Below are positions 1 to 11,515 of a stretch of 64,000 nt of DNA, one piece after another (the stretch's first letter is position 1; each line of letters opens with the position of its first letter). A program made the position numbers and the translations under genes. The stretch comes from Eimeria necatrix (Eukaryota > Apicomplexa > Conoidasida > Eucoccidiorida > Eimeriidae): assembly GCF_000499385.1 (NCBI RefSeq), contig NW_013654648.1, forward strand, positions 1 to 64,000, written 5' to 3'. The notes below the pieces were generated by a model. That model searched no databases and was not told the DNA's origin. It saw only the letters and a program-made list of their open reading frames with translations.

Positions 1-2167
1 AGTGGAGGGGGCGGGGGGGCGGGGTAGAATTTGGGGTGGTGCGAGACTAAAGCTGCTGCTACAGGGGCGCTAGCTGCTGCTGCTGCTGCTGCTGCTGCTG
101 CGGACGCTGCTCGGGAGGCACGGCGTCTCCGTTGCCGCCTTTGTCTCTGCGACCTCGCCTGGTTACTTCGGGCTACCGTCGCAACCGCCTCTTGCTGTGC
201 AGGGTCTGCTGCAGCTGCTCCTGCTCCTCCTGCTGCTGCTTCTGCTGCTGCTGTTGCCACTTTGTCACAGCTTCCTTCACCAGCTGCTTCGCCTTCAGAT
301 GCTTCCACAGAAAGCTGCTGGCTTTGCTCTGCAGCTTTGCTGCTGCTGCTGCCGGCGTGCAGGGCAGACTGTGCTTCTGCTGCTCTGCGCGAAACCTGCT
401 GCTGCCGCTGTAACTGACCCTCCTCTGGCGTCTGTTGCAGCTGCAGCCGTCCCTCTTTACCCGTCTGCTGCTGCTGCTGCTGCTCCAGGTCGTCCCGAGC
501 CTGGTTCTGCATGCGCAGTACCTTCCGGATGCGGCTGTTCTCGGATAGCGTAGCAGCCGCAGCAGCACTTGCAGCAGATCTGGGAGGTGGATCGTCCACG
601 CGCCTCCCCACAAGCAGCAGCTGCGGCATTCGCTGCTGCTGCTGCGGGGCTTCGACATGCTGCTGCGTCTCTGTCGGTGCCGCATCGCTGAGTTCTGAAA
701 TCTCCGTCGCTGCTTTCGCTTCGGCTGCAGCCGCTGCTGCCGCTGCTGCTGCCTCTGCTGCAGCTGCCTCGCGGGCTTTTCTCCTGCTGCTGCGTTTGCG
801 CAGCTTCTCCAAAACAGCAACGCACAAGATGCTCGACCGCATCGCAGCGCGGACCTGCTGCCGCCTCTCTGCAGCTGCAGCAGCAGCCGCTGCTGCAGCC
901 GCTGCAGCTGCCATCCACTCCCCCTCTCCCTCATCCTGCAGCCACTGCTGCACCTCGAGAAGCTGCATTGCTGCGCTGCTAGACAGGAACACTGCAGAGG
1001 TGCCCAATTTCCAGGGCCTCGCCGATTGTTCTCGCTGCGCCTCTGCTGCTGCTGCTGCTGCAACTTCCGCTGCTGTTGCAGCTGTCTCTATTTCTGAAGT
1101 GGCGGCTTTGCACTCTGTTTCAGTAAGAGCAGCAGGCAAAGAGGCTTCACTGTTGCGCAGTCTTGCTGCTGCAGCAACAAATGCAGCTACCGCTGCAACA
1201 GCAGCAGCCGGACTGTTCGGTGCAGGATGGCCATTTCGTAGCAGCAGCTCCGCTGCGGCTTTTTCCACAGTCTTCAGGTGTACAGACACCGGGAACCACT
1301 GTCGCTGCAGGAGCGCGTGCTGCGGCAGCAAAAGTCTTCTTTGCAGCAGCTGCTGTTGCAGCACAGTGGCTGGCAGGCAAACGGCAAAAGAACAGCTGCA
1401 ATTAGGGGGAGAAAGACAATCCAGCAGCGCTGCTGCAGCTGCAGGAAGCGAAGGCGTCGCCCCCAGCAGCCAGCTGCTGTTGCTGCTTCTGTCGCTGCCT
1501 GCAGCGCCGGCAAGGCGCTGCAGCAGCCACGGCAGCAGCGGAGGAGACAGGTTCACCAGCGCTCTGTTTGCTGCTGTGCTGCAGCGAACAACCCCAGCAG
1601 CAAAGCCATCCACAGTGTACGTACAATTGCCCCACGCATGCCTCAGAGTTAGAGAAAGAGGAGAAGAGCTATCTGTGTTGCTGCTACTGCTGCTAACGCT
1701 GCGGCAAAGAGCCAAATTTGCTGCAGGCAGCTGCTGCTGCAGCTTCTGGAAGAAGAATTGATCCCTCTGCTCGTCTCTGATTATGGGAGACCTCGCAGCA
1801 TCACAGAGCAACCCAAACACGCTGATTTGCCGCTGTTTCTTGGAGCTGCTGCTGCTGCTGCTGCGGCCTTCCAGCAGCGCCAGAGCCGGCGATGCCGCTT
1901 CCTCCTCTCCAGAGATGAAGACAGAACTGGGCTGCTGCTGTTCCTGCTGTCTACGCAGTTGCTGCTCCTGCAGCGTTTGCTGCTGCAGCAATTCTTCCAT
2001 GCCTTGATGCAGTTCAGCAGTCTCTCTAGGTGAGAGTACTCGCTGCTCGGAATGCTGCTGCAAAAGTTGTTGAAGCAGCTGCTGCTGCATGTGCTGCAGC
2101 AGCTTCTCGTTCAAAAAGTTGCTACAGAGGCGACTGAGGCCCGCTGAGAAGAAGCGCGGCGCATGGC

Positions 2168-2204
<37 letters not shown>

Positions 2205-4899
2205 GGCGTCCTCCTCATTATCTGGCAGGAAGTCCACAGTTTCCAGCAGCACTACTGCAGCTGCTGCTCTTCCAAACTCTGACTGCGAGGGCGGGCGAGG
2301 CCTAAAGTGGCTCGAAAGAGAGCTGAAGAGGCACTCCGGCAGCCTTCGCGTCTCAGCTTGTGCTGCTTCTGCTGCCGTGCCCCCTGCTGCTGCTGCTGCT
2401 GCAGTTTCTCTGGAGTCTGCACACGTGCTGCAGCAGCAAGGCAGCACAAACTCTTCACCCTGTGGAGCCGCTGCAGGCGCTTTCTGCACTGCAGCGGCGA
2501 GGGCTGTCAGCTGACGCCCCCCAAGCTCTGCTACCCACCCCACCAGGTGTCTGTACACCTGTGATGCAGCAGCAGCAGCGCGCCGCGCTGCTGCAATAGG
2601 AGCTAGGTCGGAATCGAAGCATAAGAATGGAGAAGAAACAAACAAGTTTTCCAAATCGTCGGCCCCTGACCCCATCGCCTCCAAACAACAGAAAAAGAAA
2701 AAATCCCTCACCACCTGCAGCAGCAGCAGGATCAGGAGCAGCAGCAGCAACAACAGCGATCAGCAGCAACAACCAGATACGGTTTGGTACTCTGCACAAG
2801 AGCAAAATCAGCAACTGCAGCAAACCAGCGGCAGCTAGCAATAAAAAATGCCTTTTCACGCATATTAAAGCCCCGCACCCCACCTGACACAGCACCAGCA
2901 GCAGCAGCAGCAAAAGGCTTACTGAAGCAGCACTTCTGTTTTGAAGTTTGCTGTGGCCTGATGGAGGCGTGAAGGAGATACAGGGTAGAGCAGCAGCAAC
3001 AATTAGCCCTCTAGCTATCTGCTGCTTCACTTCGCAACAAACACCTAAAATAGACAAAATGCTGCTAACAGTTCCCCAGGTCAAAGGCCATGAGGCTTCT
3101 TCCCTTTCCGGGGCAGCTAGCTGCTGCAGCAGCGTCGCAACAGCAGCAGCAGCTGTTGCTGCTGCTGCTGCTTCGCTCGCCCGCGTTTTCGAAAGGTCAA
3201 AATCTGCTGCTGCTTCTGCTGCCGCGGCACCTGCAGCGTTGGGTGCTTCGTTGGGCACTGACGCAGCTGCAGCAGCAACAGCAGCAGCTGCGCCCGCTGT
3301 TTTCGCTGCTGCTTCCCTGCTGGCCTCCAGGAGTGCAGTCCTCACGAGCTGCAGCAGGACAAATGATGCGGAGTCATCAGCAGCAGCTGCTGCTGCTGCT
3401 GCAGCAGCACCAAACACCGGCGCAGCAGCAGCTCTGTCAGCGGCGAGGAATAGAGGGTGCACGTACACCTGGCACTCAGGGACGCTCGCCACACCTGCTA
3501 CAGCACCTGCTGCTGCTGCTGTTTCTGCTGCTGCTGCTGCTGCTGCTCGGGGTGCTGCTGACCCACTTCTGGCGCGAAGAGCAAACTGTGTCGAGACACA
3601 GGCCTGGGAAAACCACTTGCTGCTGCTGCTGCTGCTGCTGTAGTGCGGGGATGCCACTGAGGTAAGCCCTCGCACCAGCAATGACCAGGCCCTGCAAATT
3701 CTGTTTATAAAGTCGCTGATAGAACTGATTGCTTCTCTCCTTCCTGTTGCTGCTGCTGCTGCTGCTGCGTCTGGATCCTCGGACTCCGCTGCTGTTGCTT
3801 TCTGGAGCTTATGGAAGCAGTAGCTAATAGCAGCAGCAGCCAGCGCTGCTTTGGGGCTGCCTGAGGGTCCCAGGAGCAGAACAGCATGGACAGGAGGCAG
3901 CAAAACGTGCTGCTGCGCTGCAGCAGCAGCAGCACATGTGTTGTCGAGGAAGAGGCAAGCCGCTGGCGTCTCTCCATCAGCAGCTTCTCGAGGCAGCAGC
4001 TCCCTAAACGACAAGAGGCTGCGCGCTGCATCATCGTGCCCCTGATGCGGCTGCTGCTGCTGCTGCTGGTGCTGACTGTGCTGCTGCTGCTCCCTCCGCT
4101 CTTGCTGCTGCTGCTCCTGGTGCTGATCCGCCAGCTGCGGCCCCTCCCGCTGCTCCTCTCCCTGGGAGATATGCTCCTGCGTCACTCGGCGCTGCTGCTG
4201 CTGATAGAGGGAAGCAGCAGCGCGCAGGAAGGCTTCGTCAATCAAACTGAAGATGTGCGGCTTGCGCTGTTTGCCAGTTGCTGCTGCTCCCGTTGCAACT
4301 GTTCCTCCTGCTGCTGCCAGTGCGGGGGACGTCGGATGCGCTGCAGGGTTGCTGCTGCTGTGGCTGCTTCTGCTAGTGGAAGCAGCAAGGAGTGCTTGGC
4401 CCGCCCAGGTGAACTCCAAAGGAGAACCCTCCATTGTGTGAGCAGCAGAAGCTGTCGCTGCTGCTGCTCTTGGTGAGCCTGCTGAGCCTCCTGCTGCTGC
4501 CGCCAAGTCTCTCGCCAGGATTGGGCGAAGCACAGAGACAACAGCCAGAAATGGACAGCAGATAGCACGTCCTGCAGCTGTTCGCCCTCGTGGCCGTGCT
4601 GCAGCAGCAGAAGCAGCCAGGTGGTGATGTTGCTGCTTCCTGCTACCGACCTGGTGTTTCTTTTGCTGCAGCGGCTCCTCCGAGCGCAGTAATCCCTTGC
4701 AAATCGCACTCAGCAACAGAGGACACAAAAAAAGCGTCTCCTTTCGACTGATTCCTACTGGAGGGGCGCCGCCGACTGGAGTTGCTGCTGTTGCTGGTGC
4801 TGCTTTAACTGCTGCCGCAGTCACGCTGCAGCACGCAGCGTGCAGCTGCGGCCTTGCAGCAGAATAAATTTGGTGGTAAGCACCAAAACAATCGAACAA
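1..4899 (-). CDS. Divergent class-unassigned myosin heavy chain, 3' end beyond window
   Basis: Actin-based motor, recognised from motor-domain landmarks in order. PHIFSLIDEAF (about 4215-4250) is followed by a P-loop-like GPSGSPKAAL (about 3843-3875) and a switch-I-like SSSSSSSKWFS (about 3610-3650). A donor after 2982 joins an acceptor before 2590 in matching phase (391-nt intron). The frame from 2590 down to 1 has no stop. It carries VYRHLVGWVAEL, then the relay helix LCSNFLNEKLLQHM (about 2088-2130). Next comes the RHAWGNCTYTVDGF block (about 1590-1640; family HYAGxVTYxVxGF). The converter/lever region SAVFLSSSAAMQLLEVQQWL (about 930-990) precedes a basic IQ-like stretch and a Q/A-rich tail running off the left edge. 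Poly-Ala, Gln and Ser inserts interrupt the loops. The nucleotide-binding motifs are degenerate: GESGAGKT and DIxGFE are not preserved. The start near 4899 and the N-terminal exon are uncertain. Which myosin class this is cannot be told. Confidence 0.86.
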
Positions 4900-5595
4900 G
4901 AGGATAAGACAAACTGCTGCTGGAGCAGCGGACCGTGAAGCCGCGACGCTGCAACGGACTTTTCCCGTTGTGCTGCGCTCAGCGGGAGCAGCAGCTGCTG
5001 CTGCAACTGCTGTTGTTGCTTATCCTGCTGTCTGGAACGGTCCTATGGACGGCGGAATGAACTAAATTATATTTGAACAATTTAAACTTTACATTTTAAA
5101 TAGATTCGCTACTCGTTACTCCTCTGTTCCAGTTGGGCCCCCCAAGTATGCCGAGTTTGTAGGTGCAGGGGCCCCTCGAGTCCAGTAGCCGCTCCAGCTG
5201 GAGCAGGCGCTGCAGCAGTTGCTGCTGTAAGCACTCTCTGATGCCTTTCTCTCTCTTAATCTGAGACAAGCCAGTCCCAGAAATGGCATTAGGAGCAAGA
5301 ACAGCCCCGTAAATCGCCGATTTGCTGATCTGGACTGGGCGCAGCAAGTGACCAGCTGCTCCATGGGGCCCTTCGCCCTCAACGCTGACAGCAACTTCTC
5401 TTTGCAAACAGGATTTCTGTTTTCTGTGCGTGGCAGGGGATTAGCTACCGTTGCTGCTGCTACGATGCAAGGCTTCTTTGGGTCCAGGAGGAGGCACAAG
5501 CTGCACAAGCATACTCAGCAGTACAATCAGTAGGTAGCAGCAGCAGCAGGGCCAGGGGCAACAGCAGCATCAGGCAAAGTCTGTCAAAGAGGAAG
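4900..5595. other. Spacer between myosin and sirtuin; possible small minus-strand exon
   Basis: The two flanking genes are divergent, so promoters for both should lie here. About 5045-5105 is AT-rich, unlike the surroundings. A minus-strand frame at 5096-5407 (103 codons) has few homopolymers and reads like ordinary protein, for example LLRPVQISKSAIYG and TYKLGILGGPNW. No family is recognised and there is no clear splice partner. It could be an upstream myosin exon, a short separate gene, or chance. Confidence 0.25.
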
Positions 5596-6295
5596 ATGAA
5601 GCTTCAAGACCAGGAGCCGCTGCAGGGACGCACGCGCAGCAGCAGCACCAGCAGCAACAGCACGATGCAGCAACTGCTTTTTGACCCCTTTTGCCCCCAC
5701 CCCCTTATTATTCTTACAGGAGCAGGTAGACTAGCGGTCGACGAAGACATGCTGCTGCTTCTGCTGTTTGTGGCATTTCAGCAATTTGTCCAGCTGCTGC
5801 TGCTGCTGCAGTTATTGGCTTTCTTGATTTTGGTGCTGCCCTCGCAGCGTGAGCTAGTGTGGCTGCTTCTACTGCTGCTTTTGTTTGTTTTAACTTGCTG
5901 CAGGGCTCGGCAGCAAAAGCGGAATCCCCTTGTACCGGAAGCAGCAGCAGCAGCGGCAACGAAAGCAGCGTTTTCCCAAGGGGACGCAGCAAACAGGACC
6001 TTATTCTAAGCGAGGGCAGCAGCAGCAGCAGCAGCAGCGCGTGTCATCTTCAGGCGTATGGGGAGCCTTTAGCTCGGATCAGGCAACAGTAGCTAAAGCT
6101 TTGGAGTCCCCTGCTGACTGGTCAGCTGCAGCACCTACGGCTGCGACATCTGCTGATGCAGCTGCTGTGCCTGCTGCGGCTGCTGCTGCTGTTCAGCAGC
6201 AGCCGCCGCAGCAGGTAGAGCAGCTGCCGCTGTTTCACTTTCGCCAGTTTGAATCGCTGCAGCGCTGCCCTGTGCTGAGCATGAGTGCATTCTTG

Positions 6296-6334
<39 letters not shown>

Positions 6335-8590
6335 TGTTGCATCAGGATGACGCGCTTTTGGTTTGCAGCACACCCTCCTGGACTGTACGCTCAGTCCTTC
6401 CCGTCGCTGTCGCATTTTGTGTTGGCGCTGCTGCTGCTGCAGCAGCCAAAGCGGTTGCTGCTGCTGACACAGAACGTAGACAACTTGGAGCGTTATGCGC
6501 TGCTGCTACTGCTGTCTCTTTTTGCTGCACCCGAGTCTGCCCTTCGCCCTTTTTCGCCGCAGCAGAACCACCTCAGCGGAGAACAGCAGCAACAAAGTTT
6601 TGAACGGAAGGGCCCCAAAGAGCAGCAGCAGCAGCAGCAGCAGCAGTGCTGTCTCGTTACTATGGAGAATAAGCTTCTTGCTGCGGTACGAGCCGCTGCA
6701 GCACCTGGTGCCTTTGTTGACCCAAACACTGCTGAAGCAGCAACAGTAGCAGCTGCAGCAGCATCAACTGGGTCCATGACCGCTGCTGCTGCTGCGGCTG
6801 CGTTTCCACTGAATTATTCTTTATTTCATCTGCCTTCGTTCCTTCCGCTCGTTGAACTGCACGGGAACGTGTTTTTCTTTAGATGCATTGGCCATATGCA
6901 GCAGCAGCAGCAGCAGCAGCAGCAAAAGCCTGCTGCATGCCCTTTTCAGTTCGACGCAGCATTGCACCACACTCAAGTCCTGTGGGTTTCCATAAGTGAA
7001 AAAGACGGCAAGGTTGTTCAAGCAGCTACTCCGTTTACCTCAGGAGCCGCAGCAGGAGCAGCAGCGGTGGAAGCAGCAGCAGCTGCATCGGGTGCAGCAA
7101 AAGGGTGGCGTCTACAGCCAGCGTGTCCTGCATGCGGGAGCTGCTGTCTGCCTCTGTGTCTCCTTTTTGATGAGTGCCTTTTTTCTCCCCACGCGGCATT
7201 TGCTGCTGAAGGTTTCAACAGAGCATTGCTGCTTGCTGCTTCCGCTGCTGCTGTTACGGGCAAGTGCGGCGCTGCATCTGCCACAGCAGCTGAAGCAGCT
7301 GCAGCTCAAGGATTGTTTGACCCTAGCTTTTTGCTGTTGCAGCCAGACCAGCAGCAGGCGCTTGCACCCCGGCTAGCTGAGCTACAGTGGCCGTCAGTGC
7401 ATGGCGTCTTGCAGCAGCGGGCTGCTGCTGCTGTTGCTGCTGCTGCTAGCGGTGAACACGATCCGCCGTCTGCAGCAGGGACCTCCCCAAAAGACTCTGT
7501 TGCACTCGTCAAGAAACAGCAGCTCGTGACACATTGTAGCACCTGCCATTGCTGCTCCGGCGACTGCACTAGCACAAGCAGCAAGTGCTGCGCTGCTGCT
7601 GCAGTCCACCTCACATGCAGGGGTGGCGCTAGGTGTACATGCAGTATCTGTTGCTCTCCCGGCTACTGGCTGCTGCCCCGTTGCGGTGCAAGCAAGGCAG
7701 CAGCAGAAACTGCTGTTGCTGTTGCTGAGGCCGCAGCTGCTACGGACCACAATTCCGGAGAGGCTGGCCGCTCGGCTGCTTCCAGCTGTCCAACCAGCAG
7801 CAGTGGCAGTAGAAGCAGCAGAAAGGAGTGGGTGCCAGGTGCACCCCCTGTTGCTTTGCTGCTGGGAACTTCCTTAACCACGGCCAGCAGTGACTGGCTG
7901 CTGCTGCTGCTGCAGCAGTTCGGAGGAGAGGCGTTGGCCGTCAACAATGGTGACGGGCCTCTAGATGTGTGCTTCGATTTTAATGTGGCGCAGCAGCAAG
8001 TCCTCATTGACACGGGCAAGGCCGTTGTAAAGGCCGCTTTATTGCTGCAGCAAGAGCAGCAATTAGGTGACCAGGAGCAGCAACATCAGCAGGGCCTGTG
8101 TAAGAAGGAGCAGCAGCAAGAGCTGCAGGCAGCGCAACACTGTGGCCCCAGCACAGGTACCAGCAGCAGCGGCTGCTGCAGCAGCGCCAGTGCAGAGCAG
8201 AAGCAGCAGCCCCAACCAGAAGCAAGAGCCGCAGCGACAGCGCCCGCAGTAGCGGCAGCAGCAGCAGAATTGCGTCAGTGTCTGTCCCTGGCAGGACCCC
8301 AGTTTGAATATGCAGGGGCAGCAGCAGCGGGTGGCGTTGCTGTTACCTGCCGCAGCCGCCGCGTGCGGCGCCTGAGAGAAGACTTAGGGGATTTTCTGGA
8401 ACGGCTGTGTCCGTCCGACACATTTGGTTGGCTGCAGCGCCACCACCAGAGGCTGAGAGACGCGCACAAAGATGCCCTTGCAGCTGCCTGGAAGGCAGCA
8501 GCAACCAGTGACGCAGCAGCGGCGGCCCTTGCATCCTCTGCCGTTGCAGCTGCAACGACCCTGCAGAAATCTACCGAAATCAGCAGCTAG
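5596..8590 (+). CDS. Sir2-family NAD-dependent deacetylase (sirtuin), repeat-expanded
   Basis: Sirtuins remove acyl groups from lysines using NAD+. The first exon ends PLIILTGAG with a donor at 5726. An acceptor before 6054 joins in phase to a long exon of about 845 codons. Family motifs follow in order: TQNVDNLER (6468-6494), ELHGN with the general-base His (about 6860), a zinc-finger half CPAC (about 7126-7137), FDE in place of the usual FGE, GTSL (about 7864) and NNGDGPLD (about 7948). The first zinc pair reads CIGH, a C-x2-H rather than C-x2-C. The GIPDFR loop after TGAG is not recognisable; GVWGAFSSD stands there. Inserts include poly-Gln, poly-Ala and a run of 14 Cys. The C-terminal 100 residues are Arg/Ala-rich. 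The stop is at 8588-8590; the start at 5596 is the first in-frame ATG and is uncertain. Convergent with WDR92. Activity is likely but unproven given the altered loop and zinc site. Confidence 0.82.
6298..6342 (+). repeat. CTG/TGC microsatellite coding for poly-Cys inside the sirtuin
   Basis: An almost pure CTG tract read in the TGC register gives 14 consecutive Cys codons between the NAD-binding start and the TQNVD motif. The same tract in other registers would give poly-Leu or poly-Ala. A poly-Cys run inside a folded domain is unusual, so a short unnoticed intron or a register shift should be considered. Confidence 0.8.
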
Positions 8591-9077
8591 TGCAACCTGT
8601 TGCTTCTGCAGCGTGCAACATCGTCTGGAGCATAATTGAGGCCTGCACTGTTTTTTTAACGCAGCTGGAAGGCGCTAGTTTCGCAAATGCATGGTTATTG
8701 TCATGAACCGAAACGACTTGCAACCACACATTGATAGGGCCAGCGGCAGCAGCAACTGCAGCAGTTGCACCAGCAACAGCGGCCGCTGCCAAGAGGTGCC
8801 AAGAGGTGCTTCAGTTCTTATCTCAGAATCGTTGCACTCTGCCATTTTTTGGCGCTGCTATTGAGGCTACGGCTGTCCTTGCTGGGCAACAGCAACAGCA
8901 GTCTGGTGGTGCTGCAGGCCCAGCAAGTTGAAGTTACGCGCACTTGGCTTTTAGCTCTCTGCTCAGTCTGCTGTAATTGCTGCTGCAGCTTTTATGCATA
9001 ACACTGAGCACAAGCAAGCAAGTGCAGCCACAGCTGCACCTAGATCATATGCGCCTGCAACTCCAGCCTCATTAGGT
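8591..9077. other. Convergent 3' spacer, sirtuin/WDR92
   Basis: Both flanking genes end here. It contains scattered CAG blocks and short T-rich stretches. No coding frame with a family signature and no RNA gene was recognised. Confidence 0.6.
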
Positions 9078-11515
9078 TCAGTAGAGGTTGAGTTTCGTAA
9101 CAACTGTGAGCCTTATTTGTTGGTCTAAAGAGGCGCAGACTGCCAGCCCTGTCTTCTGAGGGTGCCAGTCCCAGGCCACCACTGGCTGGCTGCTAACTTC
9201 GGCGTCGTTGAGCACTTGCTGGGTTCCAACGATCCCACGGGCTAAGCCAGTCTGCGGGTCCGTCAGGCTGCGCTGCTCGGGGTAAGAGTAGAGCAGCACA
9301 GTCACCTGCCATGGGAGCAGCAAAAGTGCCACAGGCACAAATGGAAGCAAACAGTAGCAGCAGCAGGCACTTTAGCAGCGGCAACAGTTGTTGCTGAGGC
9401 TGTTGCTGCTGCTGCTGTTGCTGCACTATGCGGTGGCAAACAAGGCCGGAAACAGCACGGAGTTGAGTAGGGAAACAACATAAATTAAGGGTGCCTCACC
9501 GTTCCGCTGCCGCAAGAAGCTGCGGCTATTTCTCTGTTTTGAGGGAGTGGGTACACACCCCAAATGGTGCCTACAGAGGAACTCAAGATCCCAAAACAAC
9601 AGCAATTCTTTAGCAGCTCCCACAGCATGCGGGGTATTGCAGTTGTCCCAGTTTTTTGCAACAGCAGCGACAGGGGCTCATCAATGGACCCCGAGCCACT
9701 TGAGGAAGGACCAGGCATTCGAAATGCACGCAGCTTCATCCCAAGGGTCTGCTGCAGATGCAGTTCATGTTGCTGAGGCTGCAGGGCTTGCAGTCATTGG
9801 CTGAATCCCCACGGCGAATCGTTTGTGGCTTACCTGCAGAAATCTGCTGCTCTCCAAAGGTGTAGCCTTCTTCTGGGTGGCAGGTCCTGAGATCAGCTGT
9901 GAAAAGGCGCCCCTCGAGCGCGGCCACGAGCAGCTTGTTGAGGCATATGTCTGCTCTGTCAGTGGCAATGCCGCAGACTCCATAATCCAGGTTGCGCTCT
10001 GTCAGCAAACGCATGCTGCGGAGGTCAAACAGCTTCACGTCGCCGTTGTCGTAGCCGCAGCCAATAACGCCCCCACGGCCAATGCCTTCTGTGCAATCTC
10101 CCCAGCACACGGCCCAGCACTCCGCAGCTTCTTCCCCTTCTGCAGGCTCCAGCGACACTACCTAGTACACATGCGGTAAAAGGAAAACCCAAAACATCAC
10201 AAAAGCATCAGCAGAGTTCCTCTGGCTGCACTTGCTGCTGCTGCAGTCGATGCTCAGGCTAGAGAAGTTGTGTCTTATGCCAGGTGCACTCAACACTGAT
10301 GCACTTCATTACAAACGTTTTTGACTTGTGGCTCCGTATCGAAAGCTCTGCTTGCTTTTCGCTGTTCCTCGCTCTGAGCTATTCTTTAACTCTTTTTGCC
10401 TTTTGCTTTGGCTTTTGTCGTCTATCCTCTTTCTCTCTGTCCTCTTTGTTTGTAGGTATGGCCTTTCTACTACCGTTTGCTGTGCAGCATTTCTTTAATC
10501 ATGTCAGTTCGTCTATCTTTGCCTGCCTTTCATTGTGAACGGCATATTTAGTCTATTTTTATGTCTGCCAGTCTTTGTTCCCGTCTGTATGTTTGGCTTT
10601 TCATGTGCCCCTAGATCTTTTTGTGGGTCTTTTTTCACTTTGTTTCCTCACGCTCTGCTTCGTCCTCAAGTCCCACACTTTTACTGTTCCATCCCTCCCC
10701 CCAGTCACCGCCAGGGGCTCTTTGGGGTGTGCAGACACCGCGTTGGCGACTGTCTCGTGAGCCTTCAGCTGCCACACGGCCCTTTCCACGCATTCGCTGT
10801 CCCAAGCACTCAGGGTCCCATCGAAGTGGCCTTTTGCAGGCAAAAGGGAAAATAAAACACAAGCAAGTGCTAAGTCAGAATTGCTTGCCCGTCCTTTTAC
10901 CGTTAATTTACCTGCAACCTCTGTTATGAATGCTGTTGCTGCGTTGCAAAACACTTGATGCTGTTGATACTGCAGCTGTAGCTGCTCCAGCTGCTGCAGC
11001 ACGACTGAGGGCATGCAGCCTGCCCCACTGTAGCCCTTCGGCAGTTGCTGCGCTTCTGCTGAAACTACAACTACACCAGACTGCAGCTACACGCGCCCCC
11101 ACTACAACGCTAGCAGCACCTGCCAGTCAGGGACCTGCTGCTGTTGCGGGTGCTGCAGCTGCTGCGGTTGTCGAATGCGCAGCTACTGCCGCTGGAGCTG
11201 TTGCGGTCGTCGAATGCGCAGCTACTGCTGCTGGAGCTGCTGTTGCTTATTAAGCTTACCCGTAAGGATGCAGCGCCCGCCTGCTGGACTGTGTGCAGCA
11301 GCCATGCACTTGACCCCCGACTTTGTTTCTTTGTGATGCTGCCTTTTTAGCTGAGCATCGGACAGTCTGTAGACCTCAAGATCCCCAGTGCGCTTCGCGG
11401 CTTCGCCTCCAGCGAAGCAGCAAATGCTGTGCGGGACCCAGCAAGCAGCATGTGGCACGTACGTCACAGATGCTACGGAGTGGTTTATTATCTGAGGAGC
11501 GTCTTTGGTGTCCAT
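9078..11515 (-). CDS. WDR92: WDR92 (Monad, DNAAF10) WD40-repeat protein, complete
   Basis: WDR92 is a seven-bladed WD40 protein that works with the R2TP/prefoldin-like co-chaperone in preassembling axonemal dynein arms. Five exons join in agreeing phase: 11515-11260, 10830-10652, 10161-9834, 9570-9500 and 9305-9078. They give 353 codons plus stop, close to the usual length of about 357. Landmarks are the N-terminal APQIINHS, TGGRDGTVKVWD, ECWAVCWGD, GYDNGDVKLFDLR, IWGVYPLPQNRE, DWHPQKTGLAVCASLDQQ and the ending VVTKLNLY. The ATG at 11515 fits the family start. All introns are GT-AG. Unlike its neighbours the protein has no long homopolymer run, so its size is constrained. Introns 1 and 2 hold a 39-bp duplication and a pyrimidine-rich tract on the plus strand. 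In a parasite whose only flagellated stage is the microgamete, expression in male gametes is a reasonable inference. Confidence 0.96.
11163..11240. repeat. 39-bp tandem duplication in WDR92 intron 1
   Basis: Two adjacent 39-bp copies starting TGCGGTTGTCGAATGCGC and TGCGGTCGTCGAATGCGC differ at a few positions. They lie between the WDR92 exon-1 donor (11259) and the exon-2 acceptor (10831), so they have no coding consequence. Confidence 0.9.

Noticed and set aside
511..1761. Plus-strand 416-codon frame
   Set aside because: It is Ala/Cys/Ser shadow of CTG repeats and lies opposite the minus-strand myosin frame, which carries conserved motor and lever-arm motifs.
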